This document shows, piece after piece, positions 13,978-27,800 of a stretch of 64,000 nucleotides of DNA. The number at the start of each line of letters is the position of its first letter. Position 1 is the first letter of the stretch. This DNA is from Galbula dea (Eukaryota; Chordata; Aves; Piciformes; Galbulidae): NCBI GenBank assembly GCA_013399015.1, contig VWZX01019989.1, forward strand, positions 1,030,191 to 1,094,190. The letters are read 5' to 3'. Position numbers and translations under genes: made by a program. The notes under the pieces were generated by a model. That model was not told the origin of the DNA. It did not search any database and saw only the letters and a program-made list of their open reading frames with translations.

Positions 13978-16900
13978 AATGCAGTGGTTTCAGTTTCCCA
14001 AATCTGCTTCCCCATAGGTTTTGTACAAAGAGAGAGGAAGGAGAAGACAAAACTCGCAAAGGTAATGTGATCAAGAGAACGCCAGTATCATTCTGAAGTG
14101 CACAAGAATAGCTGTTTTCCTATGGCAAATTTTTGTTCATATTCCCTGTATCAAAATGGTTTATATTCAGACACAAATAACAGGCACATATCACAAATGA
14201 GTGAATGGTCACAATACAAAATAAACCAGGAGTAATAGATCCTTAATGTGCAATTACAGAACTGCTGAGAAAATTTTAGTTCTATTCAGACAAGAACTTT
14301 TGAACCTGTTGCTTTAAAATACTTTGGGATAATTTTTGACAAAAATCATCTGATCAAAACAACAAAAAATGCTCTTTCCTGTGACTGATTCAAGAATGCC
14401 ACTTGATAAGCTTCCATCCATTCTACTTAGAAGAAAAGGAATATTTAAAGATGGTATAGCTAGAAGATCATTAGCAGCCTACTCAACACCACTGCTGGCT
14501 CTATTTGAGAGAGATTCTTGAGGAAAAGTTGCAAGTAGACAGACTACTTTTTGAGATTCATTAATGGGAAGTTAACAACCACACCTCATTTTATCCTAAA
14601 TGGGGTAGCCTTTGAAGAAATACCCTGCCCCTCCAAAATAAAAGAATGAGAAAACAAACATATTAATTTTAATATTTTTATATGAATTTTAATTTAATTT
14701 TTCAAATGCAAAAACTATGAACTACAACCATAATGTGCATAAAAGGGACTGGGTTTTGCTAGCCATAAATAACAGCCTATGGTGTTAGCACTCCTTGCTA
14801 CCTCTTCCAAATGTATCACGTTAAAAACAATTCCTTTCTCTTCTGAATCAAAACATTCCTGTTCCTAATGAGACATCATGAAAAGAGGCCTTTGGTAGTG
14901 ATGAAAGTTGTTAGAGCCCTGACTGTATACCAGCTAACAAAGCAGAATAGTTCACCAGTTAAGAAAGGACAGATGTAATCTGAGGCTGGTTAGTTGCTTT
15001 GATTGTATAAGCAGGAATATTTGTATCTCATGTTCTCCTAAGACTGCTAAGGTTTATGTGAACAAGACTGACAAAGGAAGAATTTCTGAAATCCCTGATT
15101 TTCCTCCTGTGAATGAAGGGGCATATAGAGACACTGAACAAATTGTAAGAAAGTATTTTCTTCAATCTGTCTGACTGCTAACAATTAAGAAAATGAGTTT
15201 TTTGTAAGGTCTTTACATGTTTCCCAATATCCCTCACCTCCAATCATACCTATTAGAGTTGTTGCCTCTTCCCAGGATTGAAGTTATCATTTTTAACTTT
15301 TTGGACTAGTTTGTACCCCCAAAACATATCACTACAATTGACATATGCAACTCCATAAATGTAGACATTGTTACAGTCATATAGACATACTTATGTAGAG
15401 ACAGTTTGGGCCTATGGGCTTAGGAAAAGTAGCTGTATCAATGGAAGTCATGTTATGACAACATTCCACTCAGACTAAAGGTTGTACTAATGATTGTGCT
15501 GAGTTAGCCCTTTCTGTTAGGATCAGAAGGGGGGTAGGGGAAGAAACACCTTTCACCAAAATAGTTAAAATGCTATAAAAAAAGTCTGTGTATGCAGCCC
15601 AGGTCTTACAAGGAAGTGTTCTTAAACATTTATTTCTTGAAACACAAGGTTTCAATCAACAGCCACTGGAGACTCTGGGGTCATGGTCTTCCCTGTATGC
15701 AACCTTCTCAATGTTCTGCATAAAGGTCAGCAAGGTTCAGCCTCTATGAATTAAGTTGCCTTCCAAACACTTTGATTATGGAATAAACAGTTTCTAACTC
15801 AGCTTGCAGAACTCTTAGCATTGTTTCCTAAGAAAAAGACACACTCTTACTAAGAGATTTCATATTCATACTCTCTGTAGACTTTTTACAAATTAAAGGT
15901 CTATAAAATCTTGAATCTTTATTAAATCTGTCAGCAACAAGTAAGTTGAGAAGAACACCATATGTTAATTTAAGAAGGCCATTGAGTGCCTACATTGTAT
16001 TCCTCAGCTACCCGACTGGCTTAAAGTGCTTGCTACACCTTGATATGCTAGCATATCCATACTGCATTAGCATATACATATAATGAACACTTATGCTTGA
16101 CATGAGCTGGACTTGTGTCAAAAACAAAATATTGTGAGGTTAGAGGGAATTTGGAATATGTTTGGATGAAAGATAGAGGTTTAAAAAAGAAGTAAGAAAA
16201 ACAATGCTTTGTAGCACCTAAAGCAATGAGGGAGAACACAAAACAATGCCTTTGGGATCTATCTGCAAATCCTGATTTGAATACTTTAAGGATTAATTGC
16301 TAGGGTCAAGAAATGTTAACAAGTGCCACTGAAAGTCAGAACTAAAATGGAAGAGCTATCTTCTGCAGAGCTTTTAGAAGAGCTTTTTATCTTCTGGCAT
16401 TTTAGAAGTCACATTTTATTTTGCATAACACACATTCTTGTTTCTGCCATTGCTCCTATTTGATTGGGCTGTCTGGTGCCTGAACTCTACAGAGCTGCCA
16501 TGCTGCACGTAACATGATACATATTTATTTCACATCCACTGGTGATAAGTTACATTACTGAAATTCATCCAGGAAAGTATACCTGTTAATTTTGTTTTAG
16601 ATGGATTCTACTAAAATGTGAAAATCTTGGCAAGAACAGGGGTAAGACTTGCCCACTGTCTGGGTCCCTTTCCCACCCAGCCAACAGGGCAGACTTTTTA
16701 GTTCATTATCACCTCATCAGTGCTCCTGTCAGCTGCCAGCAGAGAGAAAGGACTAAGCCACTCACTAATTCCTGGCCTTCCCGCCTCCACTGAATCGGCA
16801 GTAAATCCAGAACAGATGGATGCTCTTTAACCCTCTCAAACCAGACACCTACTTTAATCAGTCTAATCAACCCACTCAACTCAGAACAAGAAATGACTGA

Positions 16901-17720
16901 CAGATGCAGAATGGTGGAGAGAGGAACTGTTGCAGCTCAGATCCATAACAGAAAACACCACTTCATCTCCAATATTCAGCTGGTAAGAGAGGCAGCTAGC
17001 CAAAGGCAGCAGGTCTATCAGGTCAAGAGCAGGACAGATCTTCTATTGAAGAGGAGAAGGGAGTAGAGAAAGGGATTACGAAGAAAGAGATTATTAAACA
17101 TTAAGATCTCATCACATTACATAAGATATGAATGAAGACCAGAATGCATTTACTCCATGAAAAGGAGGTTTTTGATTTTGCAACTGAAACTGCAGTTCAA
17201 GCCATGTAACAGCTTGCTGTCATGGTCTTCTTTCCCAGGACACAAGACATACATTTCAAACCTTGCCTTGTGTTGTCTGAGACTTATGGATTGTCATTTC
17301 AGTGCACTAAGCCAGCAGAAAACTAACTTCAGAAAAATGTGAACGTTTTATTGCTAGGTTAATGTGCTGAATTATTTCAGTGAAGCTTTGTGAGTGCCAG
17401 ATACAGCATAAAGGAGGAACTGGGAGAGAGGAGCAGGACCAGATGGGTCAGTACCTCAGCCTGCTGTGCAGTCAGAACACAACTCCTCATGTTCCCAAAA
17501 ATGTATTTTCAGTCTTTGCCCGTACACCGCAAGGCACAGCTTCATTCATACAATAAGGCAGAATCAGAAGCTGCACGTGAAGTTTCAAATGCTTTTTAGA
17601 AGGGATTTTACTTTTAATCATAACATCAACAGGAACTCTTCTGCTTATTTTCATATAAATATTTTTCAACTAGACCTAAAAAAACCCTTGGAGAACATGG
17701 CTAATTATAATATTCAGAGA

Positions 17721-17747
17721 TTTTTTTTTTTTAAACTTAAAAAAAAA
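17721..17747. repeat. T12...A9 inverted homopolymer tract
   Basis: Twelve T, then TTAAACTT-type spacer, then nine A. A T/A dyad that could fold, but low-complexity in origin. Confidence 0.7.
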
Positions 17748-18930
17748 GATTCTCTGACCTGCTGCAGAAGACATGAATAAAGAAACAGTATTACAGGGCT
17801 CTGGCATCTCAAAAAGTTTCACATACTTAAAGGCTTAAAGAAAATCTTCATGCAGTTATGAGAAAAATACACAAGAGTAGTTATATATATTCATTCTAGA
17901 GCTCATAAACTTCATAAAATAACTTGGCTAAGGTAAAACTGCACACGTAGACAACTTTATGAATGCTATTTAGAATGACTACATTTCAGCCTTGCCATTC
18001 TGGAGCATCTCATTTATAAAAAGAAAAGACAAACAGGAACAAAATTCAAAGAGTAGTAATAAAATTATAGTGTATTTGTAAAAACAAAGGCTAAGCCTGG
18101 GAAAAATTCCAAAGTGCTGGCTCTGAATACAGATCAGCACATGGCATGAATTATTAGGAGCATCAACACAGCTTAATCATCCTTCTCTCAATTAAGCAGC
18201 TTTTTAACCTTAGAAGTCTTACTTGTGTGATCACAGCTTCTCTCTTTTGTACCTTTTCTAAATGTATACGAAATCTAATTGTAAGAAGCAACATAATAGG
18301 AGAAAAAGAGGAGTCATTACCATGTAAAGAGCACCTCCTCTTTACCTAAGAGCCTAACTGAAACAAGTTTCCTGAACCCAGGAGAGGTTGATAAGCACGA
18401 TATGGAAAACAAAGCTTTAAAACAAAGCTAAAATTTTTCACCACTTCTACAAATATTCTTGATTAAACAGTATGAAGACCATGCTGTTCCTGCATCTTTG
18501 ATAAGGAAACTGTGCCCTCCTCTTAGTATTTTTCAATTATAAGCCATTCATTCAAATTTTAAGCTAAAATCTCTCCAGGATTTTGCATTTACTTTTATAA
18601 TTGACAACTTTATAAGCTGTAAATGAGTAAAATACATCATAACAGCTCATTCATTCCCTAACGCAATGCATTTAGTGCACACCATTCACAAAACTGGCCT
18701 TTCATATGTCATGTGTGAAAATTGATAATTTTGCTCCTTAGCTAACACTGACCAAAATTTGTAGGATTAGAAGGTAGTTCTGCAGTAATGGAACAGCCAC
18801 CCTCGTGTGAGCAGGAAAAAGACCGTTTATGCAATTGGTCAATGGAACCAGGACCCACTCCCAAACATATTTAAGGACAACTACAAAACTTAGTAACTAT
18901 GGAAAAACTCATTCATAGCTAGCTTTTTCT

Positions 18931-18961
18931 TAAGTATGACTATACATAAGTATGACTACAG
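18931..18961. repeat. 16-bp tandem duplication
   Basis: TAAGTATGACTATACA is followed by TAAGTATGACTACAG. Two copies of one unit. Confidence 0.75.
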
Positions 18962-21900
18962 TAGCAGTCAAAAAGACAAAAAAAAATAAGATGAGTTTAT
19001 TGTAACTGTGAAATAGTGTGAGAAAATATCTGTGCACATGCCTGCTTAATTCTGTGAATTTTCACAATTAAGGAGAGCAAAATTATCTAGCAAAACCAGA
19101 AAAAAATGTTAGGATGACATCGAGAAGCTACTGTTCTTTGTTAAATCATCATGTCCTTAAATTACACAAGAACAACCTTTTTCTTTTTTACAAAAAAACC
19201 CCAAAAAGTAATGCAGTTCAGCCATAGAATGAGCTATCAAATACACTGTAGCATCCTCAAACTAGAAGATGAAAGTTAAGTCAGCTACTCGCAATGTTTT
19301 AGGAATAAACTATTCTTCCACAAGGTGAACAAGAAACAACTCATTAAAAGACCCTTTCAGCCTCAGTGATTTTGACTACTCTATGGTGTGGAAGTGGTTT
19401 GACTGCAAGTAGTTTGGAAATAATAATTCCAAAGCTTTTAGGAAAGCATGGTATCAGAAATGTCATGAGAACAGTGACTCCTAACTCCAATGAGCCTGGG
19501 AGGCGCCGTGTTCCTGAATAAGAAGCAGAAGACCTTGCCTGAGAACATGACACTCTAGAGCGGCCAAAAGAAATGACAGAAGTTCAGCTGAAACTATGAG
19601 GTCTTGCAGTGCAGAGTATGTTTACAATGTCAAGTTTGGGGACATTGATACATTCAGCATCACTTCAAGATGACCTCTGTCAGTAATGAGAAGCTGTTCG
19701 ATCAGACTGCAGTTTTGACTAACTGATGCAGGTGGGAATTGTGACAATTCAGTTGGTGGTGATGCCTGCTCTGGGATTCCATGGCCCAAATGACAGTATC
19801 CAATGCCACATCGCTGTCTTAGGATACAAGAGACAAGAGGCCAGAAGTGTGACACAGAATATATGGAAGGCCCATGCCTTTCTGAAGAGGCACTTGGAGG
19901 TCCTGTGGGATAATGTAGTGCACCTGAAATGACAATAGACCCCTAGATTCAGAAAGCACCATGCTGTTCTCCTTAGACAAGTGAAAGGTATCCCAGAGAC
20001 AGAAAGGAGCTCCTTTTTTATCCAATGTATATTTTGTGTGTAGAATTGTAGAAATATTGAAAACTGTTTTCTGAATTGAAATATAAATCAGAAATGGTCA
20101 CTGGTAGGCAGAGAACAAGGTTCTGAAAGCCAGCCAAGCAAAGAGGAGACAGTGAAGACTTGAGGAACGGAGAAGACAGGTAAGAACCTAGCTGGTATAA
20201 CTCCTGGTCTCTGATCTTTTCAAACAATTCTCTATCACGTACAACAAAACTAATATTAACATTGCTCTTTAAATAATACTTTAATAACAGTCCTTTGTTA
20301 ATATGCAATGAATACAAACTGTATTTATGGCAAAAAAAATATTTAATTTCCTAGCAAATGAAATCTTATATTGGAGTGCAAGATACACTTGAATGACTTG
20401 AGTGTAATCTGGAGGTCACTCTGCTACAAGCAACCCAGATCTTTTTTTCACACTATTTAAATTTTTCTGTGCTGAATTTTCCTTATCCCTAAATAAGATA
20501 TACACTTATTTTTTTCAGAGGAGTATTTTGAGAATCAAAACTGCTGTAACTGCTTTAACATTTACAGATAGAAAATGCTATATGATGTAAAGGATCATAA
20601 TGAGAACTGAATGCCACAGCATAAACTGATATTAGAAAAGGCTACATAATTAAAAAAATAATCTATTCCTAGAAATATTTTAAGGTCATATGGAGACAGG
20701 TTATTGTATCCCATTTTGATCAGCAAACTCCTCTTGTTCATTCAAGCTGTACTGTCCCAGCAGACTGCCACTGAGTTCAGCTGGAAAAGCTGAAAAGTTA
20801 GGTAATGAAATACTTCCACCAGACTATCCTAACTCTCAGCTCAAATCAAAACACATAGTTAAGACAAACTAGAAAAATGTGCAGTGCATGAAACGCAAAG
20901 AGGAATGTGATTTGTGTGTGTGTGTTCCTTCAGCTAGTACTTTTAAAAGACTTTTCTAAGACTTGTAGGATTTCCTTGGGAATAGAGCAACTGAAAAATA
21001 CTGGTAGAGTTTGTCCCTCACAAGGCATGTTTCAGACCAGCCATATCAATATATAGAATGCAGATGAAAGTTTAACTGAAAATCTGTAATGGTTGATCAT
21101 GAGGAGTCAAATTTTCCATCTTTTCCAAGCGGGTACTTCCTGATGATGGTCTGCTGATTTAGGTACAACTGCTTCAAAAAGAACTTGGCAGTGGGAAGAG
21201 GGGGCAGAGCAACTCTGAACGAAGAGTTGAGGTTTTTATTCCATGCCTAATACTATAGCCTGACAATTCTTAAACAAGCACTCCTACCTTGCAAATACAT
21301 TACATCAAATCAGTCATCTGCTGAGAAAGTTAGAGAGCTTACCAGAATCTACAGAAAATCAACTATACTTGTTTATAAAATAAAAATGACCCATAAGCTA
21401 GGCAGGTCAAACAGAACACAAGTGATGTGTGCACATTGCACACACAGGAGTTTCTGCACCAGGAAAACTGGTAATCGCAATTGGGCTAAGGGACGTGTAC
21501 ACTAAAAAGCATGCATTCCATTATTAGGACTCACTGGTGTAAACAAAGCATAACTTGCTACAACATCTACATATTATTGCACATAGCAGTTAGAAACCCA
21601 GAAAATATCACTTAGGAAAGCAGAACAGAGATCTATTAAAAGATAAAAGCTTTATTCCCATACATGGGATATGCATTATGTTATTTGTATCTCTGAGATG
21701 AAAACCAGGCATCTGCCCAGCAGAATTCCTGATCCCTCTTAAACGATTTGCATTTGTTTTCAAGTTCCGTTTCAGGAACAGGTGACAGAAGAATTTCTTG
21801 CACTTAGTTGTATTTAAGGTGCACTAAGTGCATATTTCTCCATAAAATGGAACAAGAAATTCAGTATTTGTATAATTTGGATAAATCTGCATAAATAATT

Positions 21901-23739
21901 TGTATAAATAATAGAGAGGAGATGTATCCATACACATCACAAAGTTATCTGGAGCGCTCTGTCTCCCCCAAATGAGGGCACAAAATTATACAGAAAGGTA
22001 TTATCAGCTACAGTCCCTCTAGGCATCTCTGACTGTACTTTTCAACTTCCCAAACAGAGGAAGAGTTCCTCCCATGCTCCATGCTGTAAAGGGGGCAAAA
22101 GCTACAGCACTTGAGACCACTGGAGTGAAGGAAGGCTTGGTGAGAGGTTGCTTGAAGAGGCTATGCATGACTACAGTGTGTGACTGTAGTCCACTGGCTG
22201 CTTCTGCTTGGGCCAAACAAAGAGCTGACACACTCTGCAGCTCAGCATCAAACACCTTTTCTATTCTCCAACAGTTTACTTGCATTTCTGCATTAAGTGC
22301 TACTTTCTTCTGACTCCAACGACAGCTTCAACTGCAGGGTTTCATTTTTCTGTTCAACATATTGCTGCTGATTTTCCCTTACTGCACAAAAGAACTTGCT
22401 CCAGTGCCTCTTTCACAACTGCTTCTTTGTAGTAGATGAAAGCCTTAATAATAGTATTTTCTATTTGTAGAGTTGATTAATTTTGACTTTGTTTAATTTG
22501 TGACCTTTGCTGAGCTCTTTAGGTCTGGGAATTAGAGAGCACACTGTGCCACTGTACTTTGGACACTGTGGGTTTGCCAATTTGTTTCATGCCTCATTTG
22601 TCACAAAACCTATGAAGTTGTAATCCAAAGCCAGCTTCGTATTTTTCAAGGCAAGGCAAAAATGTATTTATTTTTGTTTTAAATTAACATCTCCTGGCTA
22701 AACTAATCTGGTTCTTCAAACTTTAAATCAAAGCCCTCACTAAGAATGGGAATCTAGCAAGCAGGACAAATCCAAGGATCAGCTGAGCGAGAAAAAGCAG
22801 ATTGCTTCTCTCCAATTACAGTACTAAAGTGGTAAGATAAGCATACTCAATTTTATACCTAGATATATCATAATGAAAAAATGAGCATATGAAAAGGATC
22901 TGTATGAAAACATGCCAGAAGAGAGAAATAAATGATGCATCTTGTATGCTCAACACTTCCTACTGAACATCAATAGCGTCACAAACATTAAGATATTTTA
23001 AAAACTAGTATTTTCAGATTTTAATTCCTGACATCACTGAAGTTCTGCAGCCATGAGTGAACAAGTCACTTCATGTTTTTGTTTTCAGTTCACTCTTCTG
23101 AGGAACAATGACAGTATTTCTGTTTTTATAAAAGGAAGATTTTGACAAGTAAGAGCCTTCAGTGAAAATAACTAAACAGCAAAGTACTGTTAATAGTTGC
23201 ATTATTAATATTTTTAAAGAAAATATGGCTAGCTGAGGTCATAAAGGCTTTCTCCAAATACCAGAAGGCATCCTTGGCATTCTTTATAACCTAACCATAG
23301 CTAACCCTTTCAGATTTCCTGCCTTCTGAAAGCTTTAAAGGCAGCAAGAATTTTGAAACTACCCTGAAGCAACAAATTGAATGATGTTTACTTCTTTCAA
23401 TTAAAAACCAAAAGGTTTCCTTTGCATGAAGAATACTCAAAATGGATTAACTACAAGAACAAAGTTTCTTTTTAGAAACTGAATCTGCAAGTCAAAGTCA
23501 GTAATAACAGAGAGAACAGGGCTCACATAATATGTAGAACAAGCTCATGCATATAATATATGTATTTTTAGAAGGTGCATTTTTGGTTCTTACAGACAAT
23601 AATTAAAGGAAGTATATAACCTGTGCCAAAGCATCACAAAAACTGTAAGATATCACCCTCTCTATCCTTAATTTTATTTAAACCATGCCCAAAGCACATT
23701 CGATACTTAAGCTATTTGTGATATGTTGGTGTAATTTGT

Positions 23740-24060
23740 CTGTAAAAACCTCCAGGCAGCAATATTTTATAGCCTACCTAGAATCTCTCTTCACTTTATC
23801 AAGATCCTTTTGAATTCTCATTTTGTTCTCCAAAATGCCTGAACACCCACCATGGCATTTTGGCAGCCACTTCATTACTGGGCATTTTGAACAGCAGCAG
23901 ACCTGGCACAGACCTCCAAGGAAACTATGTAAGACAGGTTTCCATTTGACTATGACAACATTCTAGGTATTTACAAATAATATTTTCGATCATTTACTCC
24001 AAGAACTTCCTAGTGTCTGAAGGTAGGTTGGTGAAATCCTTGGCAGCTCAAAGCTACTTA
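23740..24060 (-). mobile_element. Old CR1 LINE fragment (internal ORF2 region)
   Basis: Reads TTTATCAAGATCCTTTTGAA, then further on TTTTGAACAGCAGCAGACCT, CAGGTTTCCATTTGACTATG and GATCATTTACTCCAAGAACT. The order matches the reverse complement of CR1 reverse-transcriptase coding sequence upstream of the 3' end (the 'TTGAACAGCACTGGTCCC' landmark). Diverged; edges approximate; no reading frame survives. Sense to ERC1. Confidence 0.55.
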
Positions 24061-24137
24061 TAGTAGTCATCTTTTCATAACAGTATCTGTGGTCTTAAAT
24101 CTTCATTCATGCAATCAAAGTAAATGGTCAAACTAGT

Positions 24138-24222
24138 TGATTCTTAGATTGTATAGCAACACCAGTATCAGTTACCTCTTAGTTTAACCTCATATGCAAA
24201 GCCTGATTCTTAGATTACATAG
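24138..24222. repeat. Two 19-bp direct repeats 66 bp apart
   Basis: TGATTCTTAGATTGTATAG at 24138 and TGATTCTTAGATTACATAG at 24204 share 17 of 19 bases. The intervening sequence is not otherwise repeated. Confidence 0.6.
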
Positions 24223-27200
24223 TGGAAATAAACTGGTGTGATTCTTCAGTTTTCAATGTTTTCTTGATATCAATTTTAAAGCTGTAAAATGCTAGAAGAA
24301 TGAAAAATAATTGTTGGCTTACAAAAAGCTATAGTTCTTGAGGATGGACCACAAAAGGGGCTCTGGGGAACACCAAATGAGACATTTAACCAAATAATTT
24401 TCCAGTCCTCCCTAGAATCCTATACATATGAGCTCCTAGTACCAGGAAAATTAGGCATCTTAATCCTGTTACCTGCCTGAACAGTGACACTGGATATTGG
24501 ACTAGGAAGAAGTGACTCAATTGCAATGAGAGCATTATACCTTAAAGAAAGACACTTTTATAGTGTTTAGTGTAAATGTTTAGGAAAATGAACAGTTCTG
24601 GTCAATGTTAACTTTTTAAAGTCCTCTAACATATAGTTACACTGCAAACAAGATGCCACCAGACAAACCAACAACTCCCAAATCCTTTCACTATGTAGTT
24701 TTCTCAGAAGTTCTGTAGAGTTACAGATGGTGGGTTTTATTTTCCCTAAAAGAACTCAAAAGTATTGTCTGGGAAGAAAGGAAAACAAAAAAGATATACT
24801 GAATATTCCCATACAGTACAAAGACAAAGATTGTAGGGGATCGCAAATGACTTATTTCTCCAGTATTTCTTACACAACTCCCACTTGACCTCCAGCATTG
24901 CAGGAAAGCAATTACTTGCTTCAGAGGTTACTTCTGTAATTAAAGCAAATTGACTTGACTTTCAAAACCAGGAATTTCTGTTCAACTCCAAAAAATAATC
25001 TGAAGTTAAGACTTTGCCTTACCTACACCCTGCAAAGCTACACTGTTATTTTAAAAACAATAACAGAATGAGTTGCATATGCACAGTGGCCACATGAGCA
25101 CACCTCATGGGAAAACATTTCCCTCCTTGTATTTTGAACTATGCTGACGATGTCTGAATGGGATTTACAATGGCTCAAAGCTACTATTGTTCACACTACA
25201 TTAAACCTACAGTGTATGCAATGAGATACAATAATATTTTCACTTGGAACTTCTATTAACCCACAACTTGACCGTATTTAATGAAATATGTAGTGCTCAC
25301 AGAGTTGATTTATATGCATCACTATTTACAGTGCACATTTTTAAAAGAGGAAAAAGTACCCGAAGAATCTCATGGCTCTTTTGACTTTAACAGAAAGTAA
25401 AAGGTGCCTGATTTGGTTTAGCTCACTAACACCCCTAGAAGCCCCAGAATCTTACAGCTGGATTAGGGATGGCGACAGGAATCACTGATGCAGCTGCAAG
25501 AGCTAGCATAGGAAACGTTCTGCTGCTATCAATCCTGAGCCAAAACACTCCTGCATGTTTTAAAAGAAACATCACAGTCATATTTAGATTTGTTGTGTAT
25601 TGAAGTATATAGAAAGAATAAACAAGGCATGCTAAAGACCTGGAAATCTATTCTTGTCAGTGTTGTTCTAGAAAAAAGTGGAGTGGACAATTCATACACC
25701 ATGGGGAAATTATATAGATTCTCTTGAACAGATACACCTTTTCTTCTGACAGAACTCTGATCGTATTTAATTGCACAGTGTATGTTAGAATATAGTAGAA
25801 GAGCAGTGTTTTGTACTGGAAAAGGCACACGGAATTAGCTAGCAGAAGATGGTATATCGGTGCCCTTAGAGGTATCTTACAAGCAATCTGTTCGTCAAAA
25901 TAAAGCCATCGCTCCCTCCATTCCTCTACCAGTTTAAAAGTGGGTTAGATGAGTAATTGTTTCTAGAAAAAGAAAGTGTGATTCTTGTTATTCTTTTAGA
26001 TATTCTTTAAGATGATCTGTATGCAGGTTATAGTAAACCCAAACTTTTCTCAAAGTAATGCCCTTTGGGCAATAAAGAGCGTGGGGTGCTAATTACTTCC
26101 AAGAAATTATCTTGTCCTGCACCTGCTCTCTTAGAGTGTTTTCAGTAATAAACTAGCAAACTGAGAAAAACCAAGAAGGGTATTCATTCACTAGTGCTAG
26201 GATTGTGTAAGTCTAAAAAGCCTAGATGCTTCAGTACTCTGTGTATGTCTGCCAAGATCTCTACTGATAAGATCTTTCATGGCAATTTCTGTAAGAAAAA
26301 AAGCTGTAATGTATTAATAGAAAAGAAAAATGTAACAAAATCTGAGTATTCTTAACACTGAGGATACATGCTATGGTTTTGACTTTCTCACACTGAAAGA
26401 GGTCTAATTTCCTTTCACCATCTAGAAAACTATGTTCCAAGAACTACCAAAGGGATCACTTACACTAAACCCAGACCCCGGAAAACATATCCAGAAGAAA
26501 AAAAAGAAATCTCCCTTGAAAAGGCATAGTAACAAGAGTACAGTGTAGTTACATTCTCAGGAAGTTAATGACTGGATGTTCCTTTTTCCAACTCCTCCCT
26601 ACAGTGTTAATAGTCTTAGAAATTACCAAGTGGAACAAACCCCTTTAACACCACCTGGTGTACTTTTCAGCAGTTGGTCTTGCTTCCAGGCCTGTCATGG
26701 CTCATTAAGATAGTATAGTGCTTTCTCTCTGCAAGACTGTTCTCAGGGACCATAGAAATCAAGATAAAATGAGATATGGAGGTTATATCACAAGAAGGAA
26801 CAGGACCATGACATACTGTGCCAAGATTTTACTATCTGAAAAAGCCACAGAAGAAAAGTTTTTCAGGGCAAGTGAAGAGTGAAAACAAACCAGTTACAAA
26901 AGATAAACACAACTTCCCAATACTTCTGAAATAAACTCCAGCAATCTAATTCTGTGTGTGCTCATATGGGACACCTTATTTACATAGGCTTTGCTAAAGG
27001 CTCTCTGCTTTGCTTTGCAGTTTGTGTGCAACTTTGAGATTCAAGATTAATAGCTCTCTCACCTACGTGAATCATCTGACCTACCAGTTTTGTACTGCTC
27101 CCCTGAATTATTTGCATGACTTAGGACATCTAGTATCAGTTGCACTGAAAACACAGAGGCAGGCTGTCTCTAATGCTGCCACAACACTGCGTGTCTCAGA

Positions 27201-27717
27201 GTGTTTAAAGGCTCACTGACAATGCAGAAGGACAGAAAGGATAATAAGCCTCATTCCTTGATTGCCAAGAGAAAAAAAGCGCACAAGAGCTTATGTTTTG
27301 TCCCAAGCTTTCACTTGAATGAAAAAATAATAGCAGAAGACATCAAATTTGAAGGTAACAAGACCTACAGTTACATATATGGAAAGCCTAATGCTTCACT
27401 ATAGTGAGGAGAATTGTGGAGATAAAAAAATAAAAAATTCTGACCTTTCAATAAACTTTAGACTTAAAAGACACATAATATATCTACACTCTGTATTTCA
27501 ACTTTCCTATCTGTGTGATTCACTTGGAAACTAAAAGCAGTTGCAAGGTCAGTAATGTCTGTAATAAACACAACATTTGTAATAAATGTAACTTCTACAT
27601 CCCATTATTTAAGTGCAATGTCTATACTTTTCAGTGATTAATTTCTTACATTTCAGACTACTGCAGCTGAAATTTTTACAACTTAAATGTCAAAATCTAT
27701 CTGGGTGACCATATATA

Positions 27718-27800
27718 ATTAAAATAAACATATATCATTATGTACAAACATATAATATGTTTCTATTATATAAACCCATATATAATTATATATTTTGTAC
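27718..27800. repeat. TA-rich low-complexity patch
   Basis: Repeated ATATAAT, CATATAT and TATATAATTATATATT motifs with almost no G or C. Confidence 0.75.

Larger units (their letters stand above)
13236..23739. other. Intronic stretch, no gene seen
   Basis: AT-rich sequence with T15 at 13963-13977, a T12/A9 tract at 17721-17747 and a 16-bp tandem duplication at 18931-18961. ORFs up to about 104 codons show no family resemblance. The interval 19340-20030 is somewhat richer in GC and CpG with several overlapping short ORFs, but I could not assign it. Confidence 0.55.
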
